Assembly (NCBI GenBank): GCA_050084515.1
Contig: CM114274.1
Location: 25,296,001 to 25,360,000, forward strand
DNA length: 64,000 nucleotides
Direction of reading: 5' to 3'
DNA from: Blasia pusilla
Lineage: Eukaryota > Marchantiophyta > Marchantiopsida > Blasiales
Part shown: piece by piece, positions 1 to 13,270 of the stretch
Position numbering within the stretch: the first letter of the stretch is position 1
Layout: every line of letters starts with the position of its first letter
The notes under the pieces: generated by a model
What the model was told of the DNA's origin: nothing
The model's database searches: none
The model's input: the letters and a program-made list of their open reading frames with translations, nothing else
Translations under genes and position numbers: made by a program

Positions 1-1039
1 ATTTTCACCCAAAGATACTCACTTTAGCCAATCAAGTTCTAAGCTAGGTTGCAATCTCCTTGGAGTCCAACTCTTGTGGGACTTGAATTAGTACTATAGA
101 TCTTCTTAAGTTCTATCCAACATTTGATCATGCTCTTCCACGTATCAATCATATATTATCATCCAAAATGCTATCAAGGGTCGTGTCTAGCTTCTATAAC
201 TCATGTCTTACTTATGAAAGTCCAACGTATTTTCATCCCAATGTGAGCCCACTAGAGTTCTCATGTTCCACATTAGTAGACATTTGGTTGTAAGGATCGT
301 GACATTGCGACTCTAGATATTATTTTTTTCATCTATAGAAGTTATTTCGAGTTTGGACGTATATTAACATTGCTAGCCGCGCTTGTAGGGAAACAAAAAA
401 ATTTACATGAAATTCAAATAAGACAAAAAAATTCTTCTCTAGTGGCACTTTATGGGATATCACCAACTAGTAGTTGGTGTACCCATGGGATGTATGATTT
501 TAAAATAGTCACAACCTTCTTTCTTCACACCTTCTTAATGCTCTTTAAATTCTCCTTTTCACGTCTTCATTCGAGCATCTTATCCCCATCTATTCATTTC
601 AATAAATAGCCCCAAATCCTACACCCCTAATTATAGAAAAAATGAACCCCACTTTTCACCTTTCTTATCTTATTCTAAACAAACCACTTCATTGAAACAA
701 ACTAGAGTGTTATGGGGTAATCTTCAAATTTTATTTCATTTTAGTTTAGTGGCTCTGGTCTACCTTTCCCTTCTTGGTTTAATCATGGTCTCCTCTTAAC
801 TTAACTTCCTCTCGTAAGTGACATGTAGGTTCTTTTTCCATATTCAAAAAAGTAAGTTTTGTCCCAACATTCTTAGGAAATTCAAACTCAAGCCCCGAAT
901 TCCAACACTTGGGAATTTCAAGAGATTTTAGATATTTGAACATTATAAATTTATTGCTTTATCAAGAATTTAGATTTTGGTAGTACAAGCATGTAATAGG
1001 ATGTTCTTTGGTTGACAATTAAACTCCATATGAAAAAAA
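1..1039. other. AT-rich intergenic DNA
   Basis: No coding region or RNA gene is supported here. The sequence is AT-rich, with only short, low-complexity open frames and no family resemblance. Confidence 0.5.
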
Positions 1040-2330
1040 ATGTGTTCCAATGAAACATATTCCCCTCCCTTCATCCCCTTCTTAATCTCTAGTGTGAGTA
1101 ACCACTTTCGACCAGCAAAAACCTAGAGAAGTACTTATTTTTCATTCACATCCCTCCCTTCATTCCCTTCTTAAACTCTAATGTGAATAAATAATTCCAT
1201 CCGCCAAGAATTTAGAGAAGTACTTATCGTTTTTTCATGCCACTCGCTTTATCCTTTCTTCATCTTTAGTGTGAATCACCACGTTCGACCAGCAAAAACC
1301 TAGAGAAGTACTTATTTTTCATTCACATCCCTCCCTTCATTCCCTTCTTAATTTGTAATGTGAATAACCAATTCCATCCGCCATGAACCTAGAGAAGTAC
1401 TTATCCTTTGCTTATACCCCTCCCTTCAGAAGCCTGCACACGGACAAAGTCTGTATCTGCGTTTGTCATACTTAGTACGGACATGTCCATGCGGGCACAG
1501 GTATCTATAACCCGCAGTCAAACCCGCCGCGTGGATCTTGGCCGACGGAATTTGCACCTATTGCATGGTCTGCCACAACCCACAACCAAGCCTGTAGGGT
1601 GGGCTCAGATTTACACACAACCCACAAGGGGCCTGCACAATGCCCGCCCGAAGCTTGCTGAAGTCCACATTCAGGCCTCCAAGCCTGTAGGATTTGGTCC
1701 TCGATGCCGACTTCACACCGGCCCCTTGCAGGCTTCTACCTCAGCATACTAGCCTGTGCAATGGGGATCAAGCCCACCCTACATGCCATGGCGGAGCACA
1801 CAATGGGTGCAGATTTTGTGAGTCCGGGTCTACTTGGCAGGTACGAATGTACATTAGACATATGCATGGCTTTCTCCATTTTGCGAGGGCTTTTCCATTT
1901 CCGTATCTTGCCCTTATTCATTTCTAATGGGAATAACCAATTCTGACTGTTGAAGCTTAAAGAGGTACTTATCTTTTGTTCATCCTCCTCCCTTCATCCC
2001 TTTCTTAATCTCTAGTATGAAAAACTAATTCCAATACTCGAGGTAATCATGTTTTGTTCACGACCCTCCCATCATCCTCTTTTCATCTCTAGTGCGAATA
2101 ATCATTTTTGCCTGTAGATATCTTAGAAAGAACTTTTCTTTTGTTCATGCCTCTCCCATCATCCCCTTCTCTACTTCTGAGAAGTACTTATCGTTTGTTC
2201 ACACCTCTCCCTTCATCCTCTTCTTAATCTCTAGTGTGAATAACCAATTTTGATCTACAGAGTACTTATTATTTGTTCACACCAGGGTGCTAGGAGAACC
2301 TAGAGAAATACATATTGTCTGTTCAAGCCC
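1040..2330. repeat. Degenerate minisatellite, about 88-bp monomer, interrupted
   Basis: A monomer built around CCTAGAGAAGTACTTAT, then CTCCCTTCAT, then TCTCTAGTGTGAATAACCA recurs through this stretch. The phrase GACCAGCAAAAACCTAGAG at about 1,110 returns at about 1,288, which is two monomers of 88 bp. The array is broken by a GC-richer block at about 1,430-1,905 and resumes after it. The copies are diverged, so the array is old. Confidence 0.7.
1430..1905. other. GC-richer block inserted in the 88-bp array
   Basis: This block interrupts a monomer right after CTCCCTTCA, and the array restarts near 1,905. It is clearly more GC-rich than its surroundings and contains several copies of words such as AAGCCTGTAGG and CCTGCACA. 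Open frames cross it on the plus strand but resemble nothing I know. It may be an inserted element; I see no clear terminal repeats or target-site duplication. Confidence 0.4.
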
Positions 2331-2814
2331 GGGTGCTAGCATGAGGGGGCATCAGCTATATATGCCCTCATATGACAGCTTCACAATTCTGGTCATTTCC
2401 CAAGAAGCTTCCTAAAAAAAAAATCTCATCCCAATATCCTTAAACAATGGTGAAGGTGCATAGCCTCCACACTCTAGACAATGGGGACTGTTAGACAACA
2501 GAAAAAAGGCAGTCAGTTGCATTAGAAATAAGCCCTTGGGCCCCACATCATGGTCAACAATAATAATAAGACAATAACCAGAAAACAAAAGAAAAATTCC
2601 TCATTCAGTCAATATATATGTGGGCCTTTTGGTCAAACTTGGAAGGCAGATAGAATATGCTCAACAAAAGCACCAGAAGCCACCCAATTTGGTGACTTTC
2701 CTGGACTTCCCTCTGGTCAAATCCGAGAACCTCAAACAACCCTCTTAATGACTGCATTAATGACCATTTGGTTCTCATGCCACACTTTCACTGAAAGTTG
2801 ATGTGGAGAGAGAG

Positions 2815-3880
2815 CAGAATCCAGAATTACTTCAGCCAATGGATCACTGATGACAACCACTGCCCCACTTTCTATTGGACTTCTATGGCATTCAAAAGAC
2901 TTGAAAGGAATGAATGCCCGAATCCTAGATATAGAGTCAAACATGGTCAGGTCTACTTGAAGAGGAGGGAGCCGCATATACCAAAGAATCCAGATCTGCA
3001 TTTCCTAAAGAATCCAGAATTGCTTATCATTCCAATGACTCACATCAGCCAAAGCCCATATGGCAATGGATTAACTCCAAGGAATCCTGGAATCCAGGAC
3101 CTGGTCAAACATGGTTGAACCTGCTCGCAGTGGAAGGTGCAGAATGCATAATAGCTTGTCACAATGACCAACTTCAGTCACTGCCCACAGGGCTGGAATA
3201 GCTTTCCATGGAATTCTGGAGTCCTTGACATGCTCAGATCTGCTCACAGTGGATGGTGCACAATGCAGAATTTCTGGTCACAATGACCAGATTCAGCCAC
3301 TGCCTTGAGGCCTGGAATGGCTTCAAGGAATTGTGGAAACCATCACATGGTCAGAACTGCTTGCTGTGGAGGGTGCAGGATGCAAAGTTGCTTGTCACAA
3401 TGACCTCCTTCAGCCACTGCCCAGAGACCTGGAATGGGTTCAAGGAATGCTGGAATCCATGACATGGTCAAAGGTGCTTAGATCTGCCTGGAGTTAAAGG
3501 TGCAGAATGCTCAAACCTGCTTGTAGTGGAGGGAGCAGAATACAAAATTGATTGCCCCAGTGACTAACTTCAGCCACAGCCCTCGGATTTCGAATGGATT
3601 CCAGGTATACAGGAATCCATGACATTGTCAAACATGCTTAGTCCAGCTTACGGATGAAGGTGCAGAATGGTCAGATCTGCTTGTAGTGGAGGGTGCAGAA
3701 TGCAAAACTGCTTGTCCCAATGACCAGCTCCAGCCACTATCCTGGGACCTGAAATGGCTTCAAGGAAAGCAGGAGTCCATGATATGGTCAAGCGTGGTCA
3801 GATCTGCTTGCAGTGTAGGGAGCGGAGTCTAGAATTGCTAGTTCCAATGACTCACATCAGCCACGGCTCACACAATTTGA
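2815..3880. repeat. Minisatellite of about 117-bp monomers downstream of the Argonaute gene
   Basis: About eight degenerate monomers follow one another. Each has a GGTGCAGAATGC word, then GTCACAATGACC or a variant, then TTCAGCCACTGCC, CTGGAATGG and CCATGACATGGTCA. The GTCACAATGACC word falls at about 3,158, 3,273 and 3,393, a period of 115-120 bp. The array lies just beyond the 3' end of the Argonaute gene. Open frames across it are by-products of the repeat. Confidence 0.75.
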
Positions 3881-4256
3881 TGGGGTCGGAATGCCTTCAA
3901 GAAGAGCTGGAATCAATTGCATGGCCAACCTTTTCCAAATAAACAATGGTGAAAACAGGTGAGTGTATTCCGAAGGGTTGAAGGAAGCTGTAGGAAACGT
4001 GTTCTGGAGTTGAGCTTGTACTCCTTTTGGGGAGTGAAGAAAGCAGTCACCAAACATCTCAAAAATTGAGGATCTACAGTCCATGATTCACATGTTGAGT
4101 CAATATTATTGCAACACACATTTCCAAAAAAGCCATGGCACATTTGAAAACAGGTACAAAGATTCTCAAGTATTGGATGACCTACTGGGGCAAACTGTCT
4201 ACACGATTGGATCCTACAATTCAGTTGGGATCTGTCCATGACTGCTCTTGCCACAA

Positions 4257-7200
4257 TTATGCGTAAAACATTTTCATCAGCACTTTCTTCATCAGCTGAG
4301 GACTTGATCGCAGAGAGGATTCTAAGTGGGCTTCCTGCCGGGCGGAGGATTCTGATCCAGAGTCACTCGTATCAACAAAAGCTCGGCAATGTTGTGCTGC
4401 TAAATGCGCATAGTATGCAGGGGCAACTGCACAAACCATAAAATCAATCATCAAACTTTCATATCCCTCTGGGTAGTCTTTGCTATCAAACCTTTCCTCC
4501 CATAGCCAATGTACATAATTACAACCCCCATTCAAACTGAATCTGAGTCCATGGGCAGAAGAGGGGAGATCATTAACTTACCCACAGACACCGCTGACGT
4601 GCAACGAGCATAGCTGAAAGATTCCAGCCCACAACAAAAGTCTCATGAGAACTTAACTGATCCAGAATTACAGTCTTATTTACGACAGGAAATGAACGAG
4701 AACCCAAGCCAACACTTGTCAACTACCACAATTAGCACAGTCACTAATCGAGGCAGCCTTCGCTGGAATTTCTAAATGCACCACAGAAAACTGCATCAAG
4801 CCATAGTGATGCACCTGTAACAGAGGCTGTGGGTGACGTGCTGGAGCTCATCCGCAGAAAAACCGATCTCATCATACAGAACATGGTAGTGAGTAGGACG
4901 AGATGTTCCCTATTCCAGGACGGAACAGAAACGCCTCAGTTATAGTATAAAAGTACCTCATGCGCAAAAAATTAGAAATGAAACTACCTTAAACCACCTC
5001 CAATCCCAGAGAAGGTGGGTACCAAATTTCAGCAATGAGAGTGGACTCACGATGATTCCTGCATGGCTGATGAGATAAAAGTCATTGTCTCGAGGATGGC
5101 ACACACTGCGATCCACAATGGTGCCTACACGAACCGATTTTCTTTTCAGATCTGGAACATCCAGTGGGCTTTGATCTCAAGCATGTATGCATGCATTCTT
5201 CATATCTATGAATAGAAACCCTTGGTTTCGGCTTTACCTGGTGCCACATTCCCTCGACCACTGGCTGGGAAGAATCTTGTGTGGTGTCTCTTTTGGACAA
5301 CAACAAAGGTTATTCTCGGTTGATAATTTTCATCGATAGCATGGCAAGCATGCTTGAAAGCTAACAACTCTTTCTCCAAGACCTGCTCGAATTGAGATTC
5401 ACTCACACCGTCTCTGCAGGCAACAGCACACGATCGTCATAAGAAACCTTAGACAGACACACAAACACTGTAAGACTTTCAAGCTGCATCCACAGTGAGA
5501 GGGTAGAATGAGGGCAGGAGGGATGGTAACTTATTCATTACCTGTAAACTAGTATTTGCTGTGGCTTGATGCACCGATTTTCATGCTTGTAGAAATTGAT
5601 CAACAACTCCCTGTAGGATCAAGGAACCAGATCCAGTCATATCTTTCCTTGACTCCATACAGTTCTCATACCGAAACATAGTACTCAACATTTAGTAGGA
5701 AGCCCAAAGTGACCATTGAAGTAGAGATTGTTTTGAAAGACAAGTTTCCTTATAACAACTTACTTCACCATGCCTCCTTTCTCCTCATGCAGCCCTTGGA
5801 TGATTTCCACTTTAGGTTTCTGAGCTCTAATACTGGTAGTATATCGAGAAACCCTAGGCCAGTCTACTGTTGCCACAGCCTGCAATTTCCAGTCATTGTA
5901 GATGGAACATCAGAGGGTACACGGCATTTCCTCTTAGAAACTAAAGCAGGTCAGATGCTCCTTCGATCTCTCCAATATGGATTGTTGATAAATAATGTCA
6001 CGAGGCAACAGAATTAAAAATCAATACACCAGAAACACAAGAGACTCACTGCTGCGATGGATGGGGAGTTGGCATCTCCTGGAGAACCATGAGATACATC
6101 CAAGCCAAATATGATTGTCGGCACCTTGCCAACCTTGGGGAGAGCCCCCGTCTCTTCAGAGCAAAGAACAGAGTTGTATCCTCCCCACTGTTGAAACACA
6201 TACCATTCAATCTTAAAACCTACATCAACCCTAGCTCTATAAATTCTACTCCCTACTCTTCAGCAGAGATTCTTACCAACCATGCACAGGCAGAGTTTGC
6301 AACCAGAGCATGCTACTGAGGTGTATACCTTTAAGTTGATCTTCAAAGAAACGCTTGTCAGATATTTGGGATTTACTTGCCCCTTGGGCGGCACAATACA
6401 CTGGGTGACAATTCCTATTTTAGTTTCGATGATCTTCTTGAATGGTACTGCACAGCCAAATAACTTCTGTAGATAGTCACATCCCAAAAATCTAAACCAG
6501 GAAAACACTAAAGGATGGATTTTTTGTGTGCACATAATTCCCCAACATTCCAATAACCGAATTTGAATCTGCTCCACTAGTAGGGCTAGCGAAGAAGTTT
6601 GACAAATTCAACTCCAGTAAGGTCAGGTTACTGATAGGTGAGAACTACGCACCATACAGATCTGGAGACTTCTCAGGCAAGATTGCTAATACAAAATCTG
6701 GAGTTGGAACTTGCTCACTCAGACGTTCAATCATGAGTTGCACACGCTGAAGTGGAGATTTCTCTCTAGCAAGACGTGAGTCCTCTTCCAATACTCCATA
6801 CTTATCACCAAATTTCTGCCGGCGGTTGTCCAGAGAGAATTGATAAGTTCAGATAACAGTAACAATTGGTGAAGGGCATCTTCTGTCAAGCTTACATTGT
6901 ACAATATTCCCCTATTAGAGCAAGGACCCAGTCCATTTACTCAAGACCACAGGCTGTGAGGATGTCATTTTACCATTCCCTTCTGGGAGCAGACAGTCTT
7001 CATTTCGTGGGCAATCTTCTTGGCATCCAGAGGAAACCGACCTCGAAAACATGCCACAGCCCAGTTGTTGATAACTGCAGGCTGCTTCATCAACTGCAGA
7101 TGTGAAGAAACTCCGAATTATTTCAGGAGTGTGTCAAAAAGACCAACTACTACATACGAGCTGTAACAAACATGATTCAGAGCGAGTATCTACCAAGTTG

Positions 7201-10200
7201 GTAGAAACCAAATACTATAAAAGCATCTACTTTACAGAAGAAAGGTCCACCGTACCGTGTACCTATGACATCCACCAGTGTTACAATCCCATATTTTTCT
7301 ACACTGTTGGGATGGTCATGGACTATTTGATAATTTACAAGTAACCTAGTGAGGAACAGGGCACACAGATACTCACTGACTTCAAATGAAAATTGCAGCT
7401 GTGACACTAATCATACGCTGCTTGAACGATTGGTGAAAAATCTAAACCTTTGGGGAGAATCTGTACCTTTGTCCCAAAGTTCCAACGCCCATTCCGAGGC
7501 ATGTCTTCAACATTATTACCAAACTTGAGCTGCAAGAAGTACAATTCCCAGAAATATGAACCCCCCATCATCACATATTTGCAAGCCCACGTTTTGGATA
7601 GCAAGATTCCAATCCAGCTCCTTCACGAGTGGCCAGAAAACTCGAGATCGTTCCAAGTAGATTTCCATCTAAATTCGTGATAAGGGCATACCCTTGGAGC
7701 CTCGAGAACACGACCAGACACTGAGGTCATGGTTGCACTAATATGAACATTGAACTCCTTAATCATTTCGTCCTCATTGTAATTGTTGATCTTCAAGGCC
7801 TGCACATGGTTTCCACTGCCTATAACGCCAATTGGATGCAAGATGGCTATGACAAAAAGTGTCGCAAAGACTTGCAAGAGAATGGGCAAGTTGAACAATT
7901 ATTGACTTTGCTCTGAAAACCCTAGTAAAAATTAACCGAGGCATCTTTTTCATTCAGAGGGGGTAAAACCGTACGTATAGGAACATACTACTGGGCATTC
8001 CAAAACAACTATCCCTCCTGTGCTACAGATCTCCAACATCACTCCATAACTCACTGACCCAATTGCTCCTGAGCTATGTGCACGCAGACTTATTACTCAC
8101 TTATTTTCGAAGGTATACTAGCACTCTCATTCCTGTTTCTCATGCGGACATGGTCTACTTTCAACACTCACCAAGAAGGTCTCAAACGTTTTCAATCACT
8201 TCATAGAATTCTCAACATTCTCTTGAGCATCGCTGGAGGCACAAATTCGTATCCACACTGCTTCAGTTTTCCTACATCATGCCCTTTCCTGATCACCCCT
8301 CTTTCATACTTCCAAAATCATTCTTGCAAATATTTATCCACCCATCTCAAATGGGTTTCATATGAAGGGTTTTAGATTTGACCTCTTTGATGATACGTTG
8401 TCGATCTTCTGGTGATTGTCTTGCTTGATCCAAGTGCGCTTGCCTCTGTGCAGTACTTAAACTTTTCTTGTACCTTTGGCCAGGAAGTATTGTGCATAGC
8501 TGTGTTGAGATAGGATAACGGTGGGAAAACTCATCAGAAAGTTGATGAAATACAGCATACGTATAGTATGAAACATGGACCACATCATACTTCCTCGCAG
8601 GCTGTCACTCGATCTATGAAGTGTACAAAACTACTAGGTGAGCCACACCTCAAGAGGAATGTATACAGGTTTGTTGGGCCGGCCCATATCCACAGCAGGC
8701 AATTCTGGATGCTTTATGAACATATCACGCTCCTTAGCAAAGTAGTCCGCCACAGAGACTTCTTCATTATCCAGCACCTCTCCATCAGGACCTCTCTTCT
8801 TCTTCACAAACCTTCGAGACAAGAGAGCTCCATTAAGTGCATAACATTAGAAGAAGCCCGACTACAAAACTGGGGACGGTAATTTTAAGGTTCAGGGCTG
8901 ACTCGTAGGGCACCGTTCAACTCTCTATGGAAGCAGTTTACGTTCAATGTAGCTGTGAAACTGTGATAACATTTGAAGGCTTTCATAGGAGGGTATAGAG
9001 AGGGAGGGGCCACATCACCCGGCGCAGTCAGATTGATTCCTAATCCCTTGTTGGACTCTCTACTACAATTAATCTACCTTTTCGCCCATACCAATTGATG
9101 AATCAGATTATCAGTGGCTGTATTTGCAGCTACCTACCATGCCACTATCAGACCTTGAATGCTATGAGGCCTTGAATGCTAGATTGGCAGGTTGGAAGAG
9201 CACTTCATATCTCATGTAATTATGGACTCATCATGCCATTGTTCTTTTGAAAAAGACGGGCATGAACAGGTCCCAAAAATTGAAAGATGCGTCCAAGAAA
9301 CATCCCATTGGAAAATCGAGACTTCAAGGTAGGAAGTCAAACAAAAATCTGAATAGAACTCTACAATACAATAACATCACTCAAAATCCAGAAATACATG
9401 AACCATGTGCCTGCTTACATTTGAGAGCTGCATGGCTGTGGACTCAATCCAGTTATTTTTCCCTTCCGCTTAAAATACGTCTCAACCATCAGTCCCTTTA
9501 GAATTCTCTTGCACTGGAAAGCAAGAAAGAATGAGGTCAGACTTCTCCAAAGAAAACAACTGTACAGCAATCAAATATACAACTCTGTGAAAGACTCAAG
9601 CAGTAGAGACCCGGCCCTTAAAGAACAATCTGCAGGGAGCCAAGGTAACACTATGACTGTTCCATTAGACATGAAGTGTCCCAGATCTTCGTACCTTGGT
9701 CCAATCCTCAGGTCTGAAGAACTTGACTGCTTTCTTACAGTGCTCTTGGATAAACACTAAGACTTCAAGCGGCTGAATCAGAACTGTAGTCGAGAGATCT
9801 GCATGCAAATTGGGAGAAACGGATGACACCATTCTGATTTTCCGAGTTCCAAACCCAAATATGCAACTAAAATTAATGAGTAGACAGCAGGAAAACTGTC
9901 AGAAGGCCATTGTCAGATGACCCAGTGGCTGCTTCTGGGATCTGGAAATGGTCATACCGAAATTAAGAGAGAGACCACCAGACGTGGGCCTGAAGCTCAC
10001 ATGGAAACCCCTCCATGATTCCACACCTTCTCCGAGGTTTCCCACATTGCCTAAAGAATGGTGGAAGTAGCTATCTCGAAGGAGGAGATAGCTCCTGCGT
10101 CAGGCAAATGATTCACCATCTCTCAGTTCGAATGAATTCGCAAAGGCGGTTCACAGTGACAGGGCTTCAAAGCATATGAGAAACGAACTAAAAGACAAGC

Positions 10201-11774
10201 GATGCAAGTTCGGACCTTTTGGCCGCATGTTCTCGAAGCATTATGTCAAGCACGCGGAGGGCATCTTGGGCTTTCTCATCATGCTCTCCTCGAAGCACCG
10301 CAGAAATTGAGTTCATGTCTACTTTTGCAGCATACTCGATCTTCACCAAGAATTCTCTTCCCCCAGGACCCCCAACATTCGGACGGTACCTAGAGTCCAG
10401 AAAACGATAACTAAAAGCTGAGAGTGGCGTCATGAAAACCAACACAACCATAGCATGCTCTCATTCCAATCACACGCAACATCGACTGATTGTTTTGAAC
10501 ACAGGAGAGACCGATTCAAGTAGCATCATGAAGACCTCCAAAATCGTACCATCCCCTCACTCTAGTAACCCATAAAACCAACAGATTGTTTGGAGACAGA
10601 TCAAAGACCAATTCAAGTCGAGAGAGGACTGGGCAGATCCAACCTCTGTCGCCCAGGATCGTCTTCTAGAGACACCTCGAACTCATGACTCTTGAACTCC
10701 AAAGGCCCTACAACGAACAAGCTCTTCTCGCCATCATAAGCAAACCGCTTCCCTTTCAAATACTCCTGTCCAAAAGTGGCGTTCAGGTTGGCCATGACCT
10801 TCCGATTCAGGACACTCATCGTTGGCTTCCCATCAAACTTCGACTGGATGGACACCTGCATTCAATCAACACCTTCAGAGTCAACGGCATAATTCACCCA
10901 CCCATAAAAAAGAATTGAACTAATTTCAGCAGCAGAAGCTGAGATATGGCAATGGATAAGAGAGGCAGTCCATTCTTCTGTTCTGGACCACCTCCTCTTG
11001 GGGGACACAAGGCAGTAATGTTGGCCAGTCTGAGATACTGACATTGTGATGAATCAACGGCAAAGAGGTGGACTACAACCAGCTGCAAGAGCTGCGACCA
11101 GGGAGAGGAGAAGAGAGGAAGCGCGTCATGGACCACCAGCTCTTGGGAGTCAGAATGCTATAATGTTGCCCGGTCTGAAATACTCACTTTGCAATGAATC
11201 ACAGGCAAGAAGTTGAACCCAAATCAGCTGCAGGAGCTGAGCCTAGGGGCAGGACAAGAGAGACAGACGGTTGTTATGGACTACCAGCTCTAGGGAGACC
11301 CCATGTTGTAATCCTACCCGGTCTAAGACACTCACGTTGCAATGAATCACAGGAAAAGCATGAAATCAGCAGTAAGAGCTGAGCCCAGGGATGGGAGAGA
11401 CTAACCACTGATCTGGAGCACAACCAATTGGGAGGAGGGGAGAGGAGAAGGCAGACCATTGCTTTGGAGTCCAAGCTACTCACATTGTAATGAATCACAG
11501 GCTGAAGAGGCTGGAAAGAGACTTTGAAGTGGTTGCACAAGAGCTTCACCTCCGGCCCTCTACTTCCAAACCCAATCCTCTTCATCTGTGGGAACTGGGG
11601 AGGAGCTTTCACCATCCCTTTGTCAGGCTTCCTCCTCTTCCCAGGAGGCTCCCTGTCAGGCGAGCTCTGGGGTCCTGCACTGGACGACGCCAGGACTTTG
11701 GCTGCTGTTTCAGGAGGTGGTCCTGGAGGTGGTGGTGGTAATTTCCCCTCAGAATCGCCACCTGAGACACCCAT
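4257..11774 (-). CDS. AGO4-like: Argonaute, AGO4/6/9 clade, 21 exons, complete
   Basis: Small-RNA-guided effector expected to act with 24-nt siRNAs in RNA-directed DNA methylation. Exons, high to low: 11,484-11,774; 10,644-10,855; 10,216-10,389; 9,958-10,094; 9,695-9,798; 9,419-9,513; 8,649-8,811; 8,383-8,499; 7,692-7,799; 7,467-7,529; 6,974-7,093; 6,653-6,815; 6,329-6,447; 6,050-6,187; 5,764-5,879; 5,542-5,610; 5,238-5,413; 5,051-5,124; 4,815-4,909; 4,582-4,613; 4,257-4,426. All junctions are GT-AG and phases agree, giving 911 residues (the family is about 920). The N-terminus is proline-rich, followed by N domain (FAYDGEKSL), PAZ, MID and PIWI. PIWI has [11 protein letters not shown] (Asp652), RDGVSESQF (Asp731) and [10 protein letters not shown] (His863), the slicer DDH triad. 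The C-terminus KMFYA matches the family's hydrophobic end. No frameshift or stop was seen. Exon 12's acceptor is the least certain junction. The order AGO4, 6 or 9 cannot be settled by eye. Confidence 0.93.
11030..11490 (-). repeat. Tandem repeat in Argonaute intron 1 that copies the exon-1 splice donor
   Basis: The end of exon 1 with its donor (minus strand CCTGTGATTCATTACAAT then GTGAGT, at about 11,475-11,500) recurs in diverged form near 11,335, 11,190 and 11,040, a spacing of 145-150 bp. The first two copies keep a GTGAGT donor-like hexamer; the third has GTCAGT. The intervening sequence (AGCTGCAGGAGCTGAGCC-type words) also repeats. Intron 1 thus contains a small array seeded from the exon-intron boundary. 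Confidence 0.8.
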
Positions 11775-12400
11775 TCTGACTCCACAATCTCGCCACTGAG
11801 CTCGCTCTGGCGATCTTCTCGACTACTAAGCCTACAGTCGAGTCCTTCCCACGACGCAGGAACAGCACACGAAGTCCTTCCTTCAGATAGTGCAGAAGCT
11901 CCTACAGAAAACGAGAATTCAAGCATCCATAGACACCCAGCGACTACTCATCCTGCCAAGCCCAAAGCAGCACCCAACCGAAATCAAGCGACGGAATCGA
12001 GCCCACTATGCCTTCACCCAACTCAAACGCACATCGCACGACAGAATTCAAGCACCTGCGAACACTGAGCGCTTGAGCTCCCCAAAAACAAAACACAATA
12101 ACGGAAACCAAGAGCCAGACCCACACCCACCTCGTGATCCCCACGGCAAGTCCGGCAGCTGAAGCACTCGCTCACTGCATTGCGAATTGAAGCAACTGAG
12201 ACACGCATTGAGCGATCGACCTGCCAGATACCAAACACCCCAAAACGGCAAGCAACCATTCATCATGATGCTGAGGTCCACCCTTCAGCTGCACCACCAT
12301 CACCTCTCAGATCAAAGAGCAACGTGTAATTAAACACAGGCAGCAAACGACTCCGGTGTCAGGACTCGGGCGCTAGCGACGAGGCCACAATCAGAGCTTC
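11775..12400 (-). promoter_or_regulatory. Presumed 5' leader and promoter region of the Argonaute gene
   Basis: This stretch lies directly upstream of the Argonaute start codon and is GC-richer than the distal DNA. I see no convincing TATA box or upstream exon. The call rests on position only. Confidence 0.35.
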
Positions 12401-12404
12401 CAAA

Positions 12405-13270
12405 CCACAAATAACTCCACAGCTCCTGCACTCGGAGGAGCACTGACCACAAATCACTGCTCTACAGCTCCTGCACTCAGATGGGCACAAACCCCGAATT
12501 GCGTGCACTACAGCTCCTGCGACACTCGCACCCCCACTAACCACAAACAAATCACTCTACAGCTCCTGCACTCGGAGATGCACTGACCACAAAACACTCC
12601 AGAGCTCCTGCACTCCGATGGATACTAAACCCACATTGCAGTAGAGCTCGTGCTGCACTCGGAAGGGCACTATTCACGAACTGCACTGAAGGTCCTGCAC
12701 CGGGAATGGTGGGTACCAACCGAAAGACAATTAAACAACCAGAGCTTCTGCACTCGGATGTGTGCAAACCGACAACAAGTCTTAAATTAACCCATTGCTC
12801 TCGCACTCGGATGGGTACTAATCCAAGACGAACTACACTCCACCTCTTGCTCTCGGATGTGCACTAACCACAGACAAACTGCGCTAAAGCTCCTGCAATT
12901 AGATAGGTACTAATCCAAGAGAAACTAAACTTCACCTCTTGCACTCGGATGTGCACGAAATACAAACAAATTGCACAGAAGTTCCTGCAAATCAGATCGT
13001 TACTGACCCAAAACAAGTTTGCACTCAAATGTGCTCTCAAGTCCACTGACAATCATACAAGAGCTCCCGAACTCGAATGGGTACCCAGAGACAAATTGCA
13101 CTAGAGCTACTCCTGCAATCGGACGAGTCCTGTAGAGCTCCTCATGCACTCCGATGAGCTCTCTACACATGAAAGATGAGTAAAAAGTACCACACTCGAG
13201 CTCCTCCAGCACTGTAAGGAGTGACAACCTCAAATTTAACCAGAGCTTCTCTTGCACTCTTCAAACTGCA
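12405..13270. repeat. Minisatellite, monomer about 42-51 bp, 5' of the Argonaute gene
   Basis: The word AGCTCCTGCACTCGGATG, with variants, recurs every 42 to 51 bp (for example near 12,422, 12,468, 12,513, 12,563 and 12,605) and continues in diverged form to about 13,270. Between copies, phrases such as CACTGACCACAAA and GGGTACTAATCC recur. The short open frames here are repeat-derived. Confidence 0.75.

Noticed and set aside
1408-1752. 114-residue open frame on the plus strand
   Set aside because: It lies in the GC-richer insert, overlaps other frames of similar length and has no recognisable domain.
4257-11774. Argonaute locus as a pseudogene
   Set aside because: All 21 exons rejoin in frame with intact splice sites and catalytic residues.
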